A stretch of DNA of 64,000 nt from Pomphorhynchus laevis (taxonomy: Eukaryota > Acanthocephala > Palaeacanthocephala > Echinorhynchida > Pomphorhynchidae), in NCBI GenBank assembly GCA_012934845.2, contig WNNJ02002262.1, positions 41,653 through 105,652 on the forward strand, in the 5' to 3' direction. Positions 11,701 to 26,700 of the stretch are shown one piece after another. The notes under the pieces were generated by a model that made no database searches, had not been told where the DNA came from, and saw only the letters and a program-made list of their open reading frames with translations. Made by a program: the position numbers and the translations under genes. How positions within the stretch are numbered: position 1 is the first letter of the stretch; each line of letters begins with the position of its first letter.

Positions 11701-14700
11701 TTTCATTCCTACAACGTCAACAATGTATGTTTTTTTAAATTTTTCTCGCAAAATTAGAGCAAATTAAAAAAGTCACTATTGTAATTAATTGTATAATTAA
11801 ATTGAAATTAATAAATTAGTTAATTAATAATTTTTTTAATAATTTTTTCAATTATACGTATTTTGTACAATGTATAATAAATGCTTAAATTCTAAGATTT
11901 TATATAATTTACATTTATATATAGTAAGTATATTTAAAATAAATGACTATCTATTTTGTGATTTTTATTAAATGAAAATTTTATTTTTTTTTATTACTAA
12001 ATTAAAGTCAAAATAAATTTAATATATTTATTATTTATTAGTGGAGAGAGTGAATAAAATATAGCCTACTGCTATAAACTACTGCTATAAACATCAGGAG
12101 TACAAAAAAAATAAAAAAAAATTTTTTTTGTAGCATTTACTCCTGAAGATGACAGCAGTAGGCTATTGAAAATTCGAGATTAAATAAATATTTTCTTCAC
12201 TCTCTCCACTTATAAATAATACAATATGATTTTTATTTAAATTCGAAATATTAAGTTGCTAACAGCAATTTAGAAATTTAGAAATATAAAAAATGATTAT
12301 TTAAGTATTTTTTTAAATACTTAAATTGTAAAAGTATTTTGTTACATTTACTCCTGAAGATGACAGCAGTAGGCTATTGAAAATTCGAGATTAAATAAAT
12401 ATTTTCTTCACTCTCTCCACTTATAAATAATACAATATGATTTTTATTTAAATTCGAAATATTAAGTTGCTAACAGCAATTTAGAAATTTAGAAATATAA
12501 AAAATGATTATTTAAGTATTTTTTTAAATACTTAAATTGTAAAAGTATTTTGTTACATTTACTCCTGAAGATGACAGCAGTAGGCTATTGAAAATTCGAG
12601 ATTAAATAAATATTTTCTTCACTCTCTCCACTTATAAATAATACAATATGATTTTTATTTAAATTCGAAATATTAAGTTGCTAACAGCAATTTAGAAATT
12701 TAGAAATATAAAAAATGATTATTTAAGTATTTTTTTAAATACTTAAATTGTAAAAGTATTTTGTTACATTTACTCCTGAAGATGACAGCAGTAGGCTATT
12801 GAAAATTCGAGATTAAATAAATATTTTCTTCACTCTCTCCACTTATAAATAATACAATATGATTTTTATTTAAATTCGAAATATTAAGTTGCTAACAGCA
12901 ATTTAGAAATTTAGAAATATAAAAAATGATTATTTAAGTATTTTTTTAAATACTTAAATTGTAAAAGTATTTTGTTACATTTACTCCTGAAGATGACAGC
13001 AGTAGGCTATTGAAAATTCGAGATTAAATAAATATTTTCTTCACTCTCTCCACTTATAAATAATACAATATGATTTTTATTTAAATTCGAAATATTAAGT
13101 TGCTAACAGCAATTTAGAAATTTAGAAATATAAAAAATGATTATTTAAGTATTTTTTTAAATACTTAAATTGTAAAAGTATTTTGTTACATTTACTCCTG
13201 AAGATGACAGCAGTAGGCTATTGAAAATTCGAGATTAAATAAATATTTTCTTCACTCTCTCCACTTATAAATAATACAATATGATTTTTATTTAAATTCG
13301 AAATATTAAGTTGCTAACAGCAATTTAGAAATTTAGAAATATAAAAAATGATTATTTAAGTATTTTTTTAAATACTTAAATTGTAAAAGTATTTTGTTAC
13401 ATTTACTCCTGAAGATGACAGCAGTAGGCTATTGAAAATTCGAGATTAAATAAATATTTTCTTCACTCTCTCCACTTATAAATAATACAATATGATTTTT
13501 ATTTAAATTCGAAATATTAAGTTGCTAACAGCAATTTAGAAATTTAGAAATATAAAAAATGATTATTTAAGTATTTTTTTAAATACTTAAATTGTAAAAG
13601 TATTTTGTTACATTTACTCCTGAAGATGACAGCAGTAGGCTATTGAAAATTCGAGATTAAATAAATATTTTCTTCACTCTCTCCACTTATAAATAATACA
13701 ATATGATTTTTATTTAAATTCGAAATATTAAGTTGCTAACAGCAATTTAGAAATTTAGAAATATAAAAAATGATTATTTAAGTATTTTTTTAAATACTTA
13801 AATTGTAAAAGTATTTTGTTACATTTACTCCTGAAGATGACAGCAGTAGGCTATTGAAAATTCGAGATTAAATAAATATTTTCTTCACTCTCTCCACTTA
13901 TAAATAATACAATATGATTTTTATTTAAATTCGAAATATTAAGTTGCTAACAGCAATTTAGAAATTTAGAAATATAAAAAATGATTATTTAAGTATTTTT
14001 TTAAATACTTAAATTGTAAAAGTATTTTGTTACATTTACTCCTGAAGATGACAGCAGTAGGCTATTGAAAATTCGAGATTAAATAAATATTTTCTTCACT
14101 CTCTCCACTTATAAATAATACAATATGATTTTTATTTAAATTCGAAATATTAAGTTGCTAACAGCAATTTAGAAATTTAGAAATATAAAAAATGATTATT
14201 TAAGTATTTTTTTAAATACTTAAATTGTAAAAGTATTTTGTTACATTTACTCCTGAAGATGACAGCAGTAGGCTATTGAAAATTCGAGATTAAATAAATA
14301 TTTTCTTCACTCTCTCCACTTATAAATAATACAATATGATTTTTATTTAAATTCGAAATATTAAGTTGCTAACAGCAATTTAGAAATTTAGAAATATAAA
14401 AAATGATTATTTAAGTATTTTTTTAAATACTTAAATTGTAAAAGTATTTTGTTACATTTACTCCTGAAGATGACAGCAGTAGGCTATTGAAAATTCGAGA
14501 TTAAATAAATATTTTCTTCACTCTCTCCACTTATAAATAATACAATATGATTTTTATTTAAATTCGAAATATTAAGTTGCTAACAGCAATTTAGAAATTT
14601 AGAAATATAAAAAATGATTATTTAAGTATTTTTTTAAATACTTAAATTGTAAAAGTATTTTGTTACATTTACTCCTGAAGATGACAGCAGTAGGCTATTG

Positions 14701-17700
14701 AAAATTCGAGATTAAATAAATATTTTCTTCACTCTCTCCACTTATAAATAATACAATATGATTTTTATTTAAATTCGAAATATTAAGTTGCTAACAGCAA
14801 TTTAGAAATTTAGAAATATAAAAAATGATTATTTAAGTATTTTTTTAAATACTTAAATTGTAAAAGTATTTTGTTACATTTACTCCTGAAGATGACAGCA
14901 GTAGGCTATTGAAAATTCGAGATTAAATAAATATTTTCTTCACTCTCTCCACTTATAAATAATACAATATGATTTTTATTTAAATTCGAAATATTAAGTT
15001 GCTAACAGCAATTTAGAAATTTAGAAATATAAAAAATGATTATTTAAGTATTTTTTTAAATACTTAAATTGTAAAAGTATTTTGTTACATTTACTCCTGA
15101 AGATGACAGCAGTAGGCTATTGAAAATTCGAGATTAAATAAATATTTTCTTCACTCTCTCCACTTATAAATAATACAATATGATTTTTATTTAAATTCGA
15201 AATATTAAGTTGCTAACAGCAATTTAGAAATTTAGAAATATAAAAAATGATTATTTAAGTATTTTTTTAAATACTTAAATTGTAAAAGTATTTTGTTACA
15301 TTTACTCCTGAAGATGACAGCAGTAGGCTATTGAAAATTCGAGATTAAATAAATATTTTCTTCACTCTCTCCACTTATAAATAATACAATATGATTTTTA
15401 TTTAAATTCGAAATATTAAGTTGCTAACAGCAATTTAGAAATTTAGAAATATAAAAAATGATTATTTAAGTATTTTTTTAAATACTTAAATTGTAAAAGT
15501 ATTTTGTTACATTTACTCCTGAAGATGACAGCAGTAGGCTATTGAAAATTCGAGATTAAATAAATATTTTCTTCACTCTCTCCACTTATAAATAATACAA
15601 TATGATTTTTATTTAAATTCGAAATATTAAGTTGCTAACAGCAATTTAGAAATTTAGAAATATAAAAAATGATTATTTAAGTATTTTTTTAAATACTTAA
15701 ATTGTAAAAGTATTTTGTTACATTTACTCCTGAAGATGACAGCAGTAGGCTATTGAAAATTCGAGATTAAATAAATATTTTCTTCACTCTCTCCACTTAT
15801 AAATAATACAATATGATTTTTATTTAAATTCGAAATATTAAGTTGCTAACAGCAATTTAGAAATTTAGAAATATAAAAAATGATTATTTAAGTATTTTTT
15901 TAAATACTTAAATTGTAAAAGTATTTTGTTACATTTACTCCTGAAGATGACAGCAGTAGGCTATTGAAAATTCGAGATTAAATAAATATTTTCTTCACTC
16001 TCTCCACTTATAAATAATACAATATGATTTTTATTTAAATTCGAAATATTAAGTTGCTAACAGCAATTTAGAAATTTAGAAATATAAAAAATGATTATTT
16101 AAGTATTTTTTTAAATACTTAAATTGTAAAAGTATTTTGTTACATTTACTCCTGAAGATGACAGCAGTAGGCTATTGAAAATTCGAGATTAAATAAATAT
16201 TTTCTTCACTCATTGTTCACAATATGAGTGAACAATCAATTTATAATATTATATTTATTATTATAAATTTAATATTAAATTTAAAATATTATTATTTTAT
16301 TGTCTATTTATTTTAATATTTTAATATTTATAGTAAGCATTGGTTTCTTGTTATTTTTATTATTTTGAAAATTTTGTTGGCAGAATTAAAATGTCTACGA
16401 TTTACGAATTTAGTTTGCTAATTTACTCCTAATTAATTTCAAAATCATTTGTTTAATTTAAGCTAAGGTATTTGTTTATGTAAACCAAGATTTTATTTTA
16501 TTAATAAATTTATTGTATATTTTTTTTATTTAAACGTTTTCTATTATTGATATACCTATTGATATATCTATTATTGATTATTTCCAAGGGAACTAAAACT
16601 TTTCGTTTAAACATTTGATGTTCATTAAAATATTTTATACTCAAGCATATTATTGAAATAATACTAGATTGTTTTTGTTTATTATTTTTTAATTACTAAA
16701 TTAAAGTCAAGTCAAAATAAATTAAATATTTATTATTATAAATTTAATATTAAATTTAAAATATTATTACTAGATTGTTTTTTGAAATGGGTTAGGATAA
16801 AATTAATAAAACTTAATTTTTTCACACATAATAAACTGACGATTAAAATTATTTTAAAATTTAAAATGTGATGTGATAAAGGCAATTTATCACATCACAA
16901 TTTACTAGATTGCAAAGTTTAAAATTTTTTAATTTGGATATCATTGACAAACTTTATTATTTTGTTTGTAATTTACAAATTCTAGGTTAATTGTTGATGT
17001 TTTGCCAAGTTTTAGAAATAGTGTTTTTCAATTTCTTGTTTACTAGCTCTAATGAACCGTTAAAACATATGATCCAGGCAAATAAAAAAGCACTATTTAA
17101 GGTTGTTTAAATTTTATAATCTTTCGTCAATGTGTTACATTTTAATAGCTATCCGTAAACGTTAACTATGCAGTTCAAGCATTAGAGCGATGCTATTTGG
17201 TCCTACGTGATTTGATCCGTCCTGTAAGTGCTTGCTTTGTACACTCTCAAACTGATTCACCTTCAATAGAAATACACTGGGATAAAGGTGTCAGTTATCC
17301 GAAAACAGAATTAATTGCTCATGTTTGTTGAAGACTGCAAACGTGATTGATTAGCTTTAAGGTTTTATATTTGCAGGTAGCTTTTGACCTCGGATTCTAT
17401 TACTTTGTCAACAAACGATTTTCAGAAGCAAGCGCTTTTCTTAACAATGCACTGGAACTTAGTAAGAGGGTACGATATTTGCTTAGGCGTTCTAATTTAA
17501 AGTAATCGAGTAAATCAATATAATTTATTTTTATGGTAATTTATTTTAAAAATTAAATTTTATAATTTTTATAAAAATAGATATTTTAATAAAAAAAAAT
17601 CGTTGAAACAATCCAAATTTTCATTTCGATTTTGAATTAATAAAGAGATTTTTTAATAGCCCATTCACACCGCTCGGCTATGAGAGAAAACAAGCAATTA

Positions 17701-20700
17701 TAAAGTTCATATTGCATAGTTCAGTTGTAGAGTACAATTCATCTAGCTGAGTTCATATTATAGAATTCATATTGTAGAGTTCATATTGCATAGTTCCTTT
17801 TGTAGAGTTCTTATTGTAGCGTTCATATGTAGAATTCATATTGTAGAGTTAAATTGTAGAATTACGGTTGTTGAGAATTCATAGACAAGTCGTTGAGTTC
17901 ATTATAAGAAGTCATTGAAAAGTCTTTAAATGTGTTAAGAAATCATGAAGTTCGTTTCACAGAGGTCTTTCCATTAGGGTAGCAAAGAGATGCTACTAGG
18001 GAGGGATAGGCTATCAATGTCAAGTAAACTCATAATTTACTGCTTCTCAGGATGCAAGCAGCTCGCTGGAAATAATTAATAGCCCATCAGCATATTAAAT
18101 TGATGTAATTTCTGGTAAATATACACGAATTTGATACGGTAAGTCCATGAGGTAAAAGGAAAATAACAACAGACTAAGTGTATCATCATGAATTACTCTT
18201 TTGTTAGAGATGACAGGATCCTATAAGGATAATCCATTGAATATACGAAGGGAGTTTGGTTGTAGGGCACACTGAATCATATGAAGAAAATAAACGGATA
18301 TATGAACTTTATTTACGAGTTTTGTGATCAAGATGCTACAGTTAATTGAGTCGAATGCTTTTGTAAAATCGATAAAGATTGCATACAAGGATGATTTTTA
18401 AACAAAACATTGTACGACGTTATCTCGAACTATTTTGATAGCGTTAGTTGTAGAACGATTGCGACGGAAACCTTATTGCTCTTGTGGAAGCAGGAAATCA
18501 CGATGGAATGATAAACGGTAAGCCATAATGTGCTAGATATTTGTTTGCCTGGTTTAACAGAGCGATACATCTGTAAGAGTCGGTAGAGTTGGGGCCACCT
18601 TTGCCTTTGTAAATAACTTTGATGATACTCTGCTTCCAGGAATTAAGAAGTTGGCGTACATAATAAAGTTGAAGAAATAAGTCCAATAGCGAAATGGGAT
18701 TGTCATGCATAGAAGATGCGGACCGGGGACTTTGTTTTCGGCCATGTTAGCAATAAAATATTCGATTTCGTGGATTAAAAACTGTGTATTTAGAGCATCG
18801 GAATTATAAAAAGTTTGATCTAAGTAGTACAAATCAAACGATGGGGTGATCGAGCCATTATTATGAAGTACCTCATTAAAGTGTAATAACCGAATCGGAA
18901 AGGAAATACGCGAACTAATCGCAGATTTTCCACGGGAAACGTTCTACTTCGGAAAAGCGGTTTCGTCCGTAGGCGAGTAGACAATCAGTGCAATCATTTT
19001 GCATTATATACGTCTAAGTTTTATATTCCTTCCTAACGTAAAGATTTTTATTTTGTTTTTTTGATTATTTCAATTAAAAAATTTTGAAGGCATTGAATTT
19101 CTGGAGGATTTTGTCGATATCGACGATGGAAAGGCGGATAATGTCGCATATAATTAGTATGTTATGTTGATCGTAAATTATTGTAACTGGCTTCGAGATT
19201 ACTTGAGAGTAATATATATGCTGATTGATCGATGTTTGTATAATTTAGCCTTTCAGGTTGGATGATTCTTCTGATATAAAAAGTTGGGTTTGATTGTTTA
19301 TCATTATTGAGATTTTGACATTCGAATATACAGGACACAGGTTTGTGTTTTCTAATGGGCGACCATTCCGAAGAAAGTTCTATGTGCATTTTATGGAGTT
19401 GAATGTTAGAAAAAGCGATATCAATACAGTTTTTACCGTTGTGTCATTCATACGACCACTTTTCGACTAACACAAAGATAATAAGATCAATGGTGTTGAA
19501 TTAACTAATCAGCTGTGAGAGTTTGTCTGGGAAAGTGTAAGGAGCGTTAAAATCGTTGGCTATGATTAAATCTTTTTGAGGTGGTAAGGTAATAACTATT
19601 TATGTAATTTCGTCGATAATATATGATACTCAGGTTTTTGACTCTGTTAACCGCCCATTGCTGCTTTTCAAATTAGCTCATCATTTTCACATAAATGCTG
19701 GATTACCACAGTAAATAAAGAACATCTTAGAATTAAACTACCTTAAAGTTTTTGACGGCCTAAATTAATCTAAATATTTCTCATCTACACATGATGTCAT
19801 GTAGGGCGACCCCCTCAGTCCCACTTTATTTGTGTTCTTCGGAGCGGATTTACCTCGTAAAATTTTTAAAGCTAGGAACTCGATAACGACGGTAATGCAC
19901 GCAGACGACCTAGCTATTATGTCTACAAATCTGTACGAATCACAACTAGCTTTGAACCAATTATCTAAATATTATGTGGACAATTATTTGAAAATTAATG
20001 TGCACAAATCTAAGGTTGTAAAATTTAGGCGTGGAGGTCCATTTAAGGAAAATGATAAGCTTATTTTAGACGCAGCCTTTTGAATTCTGCAAAAATCTAA
20101 GGTTGTAAAATTTAGGCGTTGAAGTTCATTAAAAAAGGATTCGCTTATTTTTGACTCTCAGCCTTGCATATTTTGGGTTGCAGTTGAATTCTAGATGGTT
20201 CTTCACCTCCCATATCGAGGAAAATGCTTCGAATATATTTATGGCTACCTGTAGTGTACGTTATCTGGGTGCTATATCTTACGAAGTTGCTATCAAATAC
20301 GTTCGTGTAATGCTATTGCCAATTTTGACATACGGTTTACCGGTAATATGGTCTGACTTATCCTGTTCGAATTTTGCTCAAATAGATAACTATCACAACG
20401 AATTTATTAAGTACATTGTGGGTATTTCAGTGAAATGTTCTTCAACATATGTAGCCATATTATCTCGCATTCTTACTTCTTCTAATTATTTTCGCGCGAT
20501 CTTCAATTTGCTAAATACTCAAGCGTTTTCGATTAATAAATCTGAATTTATTCTTAAAAGCTCAAAACGTAACCCTGACATTCATTTAACACCCATATTT
20601 TTACAGACTCGATGGCAGCAGGCTTGTTATATTAAGATAGCATTACTATAAAGGTTTTATATTCACGGTTATCATGATAATTTTTTTATTACTAAATATC

Positions 20701-23700
20701 CAATTCATTCAGTCTTCCTTCAATGTAAATTCATATTCTGTTGCTTTCCTTGTGCATCCTTACTGCATGTTTTATCTTGTCTACATTTGTCTAAATTAGG
20801 ATTTGTTGAGATTGGCAAACTACGGATATCCTGATAATCCGCACACCTGTCTAAATTCCTATTGAAGTATTAATATGTATATAACTGATGTTAAATTCTT
20901 TTTTACTTCCTATTTACTGTCCTCAATATTTGTTTTTTTCAATCCTTACCTAAAGGTTATGCGGGTAAATAAATTTATTAAAATTATCTCTATTAAAATT
21001 AATGTAATATTTAATACTTAAGTATATTAAAGCCCAAATACAAAATTTATAAATTTTAATTTAAAATGCTTTTAAATCTGTTTTTGTGATAACTCGTTGG
21101 TCAAACAAAAATAACTTTACTGCTCTTTAAATGATAGCACAAAAATATTTTATTTATTAAATTGAAATAAATTGCTCTGCAAATAACTAAATGATTAATA
21201 GACCAATCAATGATTGTTAATGGCATATATAAGCAGATAAAATGACATATAATATAGTATTATATGAATATTTATCAATTAAAATATCAGATTGTTAAAT
21301 CTTAAATATTTAATTTTGTAAATAGTAATTTAAAATTAATAGCAAATTATATAAATAAATACAATTTTATGATAAAATAAAGTTTTAAAACAAAACGCAT
21401 CGTAACATTTTTAATTCTAAATTTTCTTTAAAGTTTTAATCTACTTTTTTAATAAGCTGAAAGGCCTTATAATAAACTTAAACCTGCCTTTTTACTAAAA
21501 AATATTTCATACATTGCTTTAATCAATATTATTTGTTTCATATTTACTAATGTTTCCTATTTATAGTGTACTAGCAAAAGCTGTAAAAATTACTTTCGCG
21601 ACGCCGAATCATTTGCGGTTGTGAGCTCAGCCTTCGTGGCATCAAATCAACGAAAATTAAGTTTATCAGAAAAGCTTGATATCAGACGGCATGTAATTAG
21701 TTCGTATTAATGAACTTTTATATATCTAGTAATATAGGATCTACTTATTACCTTGCTGGATGATAATATAACAAGATCGCTGAGCATTGAAGAAAGGTTT
21801 AAGCTTGAACAATTACCAGAATTGTATGTTCTTAGGGCTAAGTTATAGATATTTGAAATAATATTATTTGGAAATACAAATAGAAGTTGGTTTTCATGTT
21901 GGCATATTTTGAATTTTACAAAACATTATTAATTAAGATGTTTATAATTTGAAGTGGGAAGAACGTAATGATATAACAAATCTGTTATTTAATTTGTTAA
22001 TAATGAATAAATATAATATAATATTATAATATATTAGAATATTAGAATATATTATAAGATCTAACATATTTGATTGCTAATAATGCTTTTCGTAAATATT
22101 ATGGGAATTAGCCGTTATTGCTAATAGTCGATATCATATCGCATTATTCAAGGCATATTGACAATTTGTGAAATAATCAAAAATGATTTTATTCATTAGT
22201 TTATAAAGCACCGGAAAATATTAAGTTTTATATAAATAAGAGGTGCATAGTCTTACTAATAAAGTTGCTTTTATTGGCGTCTAGCAAGTAGTTCTTTTAA
22301 GGTGTTTGCAAAATAAGCGAAAAAAGACTTTAAACAACAAAGCTGTAATCTTCAATCAGTGATTCGCATACATCTATGACTTTGGTACAATAAATTAAGG
22401 CTTATATAAAAAATCATATACAGCTTAGTATCAATGATAGCAATTTCATCATGAAATTTATCAGATATATTATATTAGTCCGTATATATTTGTATTTTGT
22501 GTAAACAGCAAATATTAAATGATAAATTTATTAAGAAAACCTTTATTTATTTAAATGATATTTTGTGTTAATACTAAACATGTTTTTGCATTTTCATGTA
22601 TTTTTGTTGAACGAGGATTTTTATAATCATTGATTTTTTTGTTTAAAGACTTGAAAATCTAATTAATACGATGTTTATAAAACTGAATTTAGTGAAACAG
22701 GACATTATAAAATTGAAAAATTGTTCAAATAGCTATTATGGAATAATGGTATCGAAATCGAATTTGGCAAACTGACCTGTCTACATTTTGAAAATTGCCC
22801 ACATTTTAATAAATATGTCCATATTTATTAAATAATAAATATCTAATTTTTATCTATCATTGATGAAAATTAAATTTAAAAAATATATTAAATAAATTAA
22901 ATATTTCTAATTAATTGAATTAATTAATAAAAAATAATTTTTTTAATTTTTTTATGTCCATAAACCGTGGACAGGTCAATTTGTCAAATCGAATTTGGCG
23001 AATTGACCTGTCCATAGGTTTGGAGAATTTGTTAAGAAGTGGAATAGGATAGTTTCAATGCTACATTTTATTATCCTGAAAGAATACTAGAAATATTTCC
23101 ATTTGTTAAACTGAGTCGTTAATAGTGATTGCTTAAAAATTAATTTCATAGTATAGACAATACAATCATAATTATTTGTGAGTTTTAATAAATTTTAATT
23201 TTTTGAAACGTAAGAACTCCTTCTCAAGTTGAGATTGTTCATGCTTGTAATATTGTATATTCTTGGATATATTCTGATTTCCCACTTCGAATTCCACGTA
23301 ACGGAATGACAGAGCTTCTTAAAAAGGTACACTAAGCATTCACAAATCACAGTTCAGTACGTTGTATTTAGGTCATTCAACATGGATTGTTACATTTTAA
23401 GAGTAATGAACGCATTAAATTAATGGCAGAGTATTTATTTACCGACAAACACTTTCACTGTCTTTAAAGCTTGTATAATTCAGTAAACGCCACTGATACG
23501 ACAACCATGGAATGCAGTGATGCAAATTTGACATCGAACTTGATTCATGAAGGTAAATTTAGTTTTCTAATTGAAATTTTAATCTTAAAATAATCGGAAT
23601 CAAACGAAATCAGAGTACCTATAACGATAAATCAATATTAAATCTAGAACTTTCTACTAATGTAATTTTTTGCACCTATTGCTAACAATATATAAAAATG

Positions 23701-26700
23701 TTGTCTTCATTAATGATTTTATTGTTCAATATTTTCATTAAGCAATAAAAATATTGAGAATATCAATTTTGTTTCTTTTAATTGTAATTATTTATAGAAT
23801 GGAATCAAAGAAATTAAAATTTATTCGATAAAAAGGTTCGGTCCAATATTTCAATAACTGACATTATCAGGAATCATAAAGTTCCTGATGATAGCAGCAG
23901 CTATTGAAATATTGAACTGAACTCCTTTTATCGAATTAATTGACTTTTATTTGGTTTTATTCTATAAATAAAAATAATATTGAGGGAGACGTTCCATATA
24001 TTTAAATCACGAAACGGACAAATTTCAAAAATTTTAAAATATAATAATTATTTTTATATTAATAATCTTATAATCTTATAATCTAATAATTGAATTATTT
24101 TTACTTTTCTTCTTTATAGAAATCTAATAATTTTATAAATTATAATTAAGGATTTAATTTAAAAAATCCTTATTAAGGATTTATATTGAAGTTTTAGGAA
24201 TAAACGCTTCAGATAATTCAATGATCTGAACTTGACATCATTTTACGTGGTGGCAAATTAATCCGAGTTTTTTATCTACTTTTTTGACCAAATTCGTGTT
24301 TACAAAGAATAAGTTAGAGCAAGTTATTTTCATACAATTTAATTAGCAAATAAATTACTATTCGCTATTATTTGTAATTGCATTTATTTAAATAAGCGAA
24401 TTTTAATATGTCAGCATCGTTTAGACCTTTGGGGACATATAGCAAATGCAGTGTTGAAATCAATAATAATCAATTTAATTATTATTATTTAATTCAATTA
24501 TTATTAATTTAATTAGTTTATTCACTTTATATTTTAATTAATTTTAATTAAATTGTATTTTTAAAATGCATTTAGAAATTTAATTGTTATATTTTTTGCA
24601 TATTGTTTAATTTTACAGATACATTAATGGCGTATGAAGAAGACGACTCTCCGAGTTATGTAAAGTTAGACAAGGTTTTTACTTGCAAAGACACTAAGGA
24701 TTTGCTGTTTCTTATGAGCCAAATGAGCAAATCTGAGCTTGCTGATGCAACGTCTTTGCTACTCAAAAAGGTAATAATATTTTTGATATTTTGTATCTTT
24801 TTTCTTTTTTCAAGGTTCCATTGCCATCATTTATTGTTGAATCACTCACAAATGTTGATTCTCAGATTAGTACTTACATAATTGCACTGATTGTAAGAGC
24901 TCATAAAATGAGAGTCCAAAAGGTATCAAATGTTTTTTAAATCTATTTACTTTTAGCGTTTTCAAATATTAAAGATTTTAAAGATTTATTGCTAGTTTTG
25001 ATTCGAAATTAGTTAACATCTTCTTTATCATTTATTTTATATATCAATGTAGTGTTTATTACCTATTACTTATAAACATCAATTTAATTTGATAAATGGT
25101 TTTTAAATTTAAAAAAAGATTTATTTTACGTGGCAAATGCGTGCCGGCGCACGCTTACATGACCACAACAACAAAAAATCTAAATCATGTTTCGAGGAGG
25201 TGGGTACGGAAGCGGCATTTGAATGCAATAAAGGAGGGAGCGTGGCGGACGTCGAGTAGGAGCTGATTCTACTTTGTAGCCGATCCGCTCATGTTTCGAG
25301 GAGGTGGGTACGGAAGCGGCATTTGAATGCAATAAAGGAGGGAGCGTGGCGGACGTCGAGTAGGAACTGATTCTACTTTGTAGCCGATCCGCTCGATCAG
25401 CTACATTATGCAATGTAATAAAATATTACATTGCATAAAATTATTAAATACTGAAATATTAAATAGATTTATTATGATATTTTTTCATTGCATAAAAATA
25501 TTACATATTGCATAATATTTATTTATCATTACATATTACATGCACAAAAATATTAAATACTGAAATATTAAATGGATTTATTATGATATTTTATTACGAT
25601 ATGTTATTATAATATTTTATAAATGTGAATTACATATTGCAGTGCTAACTGGGATATTAAATGAATTTATTATGATATTTTATTACGAAATTTTATTATA
25701 ATATTTTATAAATGTGAATTATATATTGCAGTGATAAATATTAATATTAAAATCAATATTTTATTAATATTAAAGTACGTTTAGCATATTGCTATAGACT
25801 GTTTACATTGAAATTATGGCTGATTTTCATACTGATACAATTAGTGCCTTAAAGGAACAACTTAATCCTTTCAGTTATCTAGTTCTTAATATGTTTGGCT
25901 TTCGCGGACAAAAGAACTTATTGGGAATCTTGATGATTTCCGTATTTGTCTTCAAAACTTGACGCATTATTCTTAGAAACACTGGCGAATATGTAATCTC
26001 AGTTGAAGAATGCAATATAAAGCGTGCTATTTTTACAGAGTATAAATAGTGTTAAAAATATAAAATATAAAGTATACAGCTCCATTAGTCGGCAATTTGT
26101 TTCTTTAAAATTCAAAACAATAACTACAATTTTTCTTAGCACTACGAAAGAACCCAGCACTTCTTGAGCTGTTCTCTTGCTTTCCTTGATGATTTTGCAC
26201 GTATTCGTAAGTTTGTTCAATGCGAGATTTTATTCTGTGAAATTACTCAGTATATGGAGAACTTGAGTTCATCAAAAGTCGATGAAGATCTTATAAGAAG
26301 AGTTATGGGTTTCTTAAATAATCTTCCGAGAGAAACAGGTATTCTTTTGTCTATATAATAAATTAAACATTTTAAATGCTTATTTATTGACATTTAATTG
26401 AGCTGTTGACTTTATTATTAATTGATCTTTTAATATTATTTATTACTAATTTATTAATTGTTAATAAAGATTATTATTCATACTTATTTCTATCAAATTC
26501 ATTTCAAAATTAAATTATTCATAAATGCCAATCGATCATTTATCGGAATGCGCATTGATGCATTTTCGCTTATAAATTTATTGCAAATAATATCTTGCAC
26601 TAAAAATAATTTGTAATTTAATGATCAGTTCTTGCTGAGTGCAAATTATGTTAAATAATTAACAATAATGTATTAAATTTATAATTAAAATTATTTTAAT

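Noticed and set aside
12140-16211. CRISPR-like array
   Set aside because: The whole 211-bp unit is repeated including the would-be spacers, and the context is an animal intron.
17990-21000. Single twin-primed LINE insertion
   Set aside because: The overlapping RT segments of the two halves are too different to come from one copy, as far as can be judged by eye.
25180-25413. Minus-strand 77-residue frame with repeated PPRSLLYCIQM
   Set aside because: Product of the 104-bp duplication; no sign of selection or splicing.
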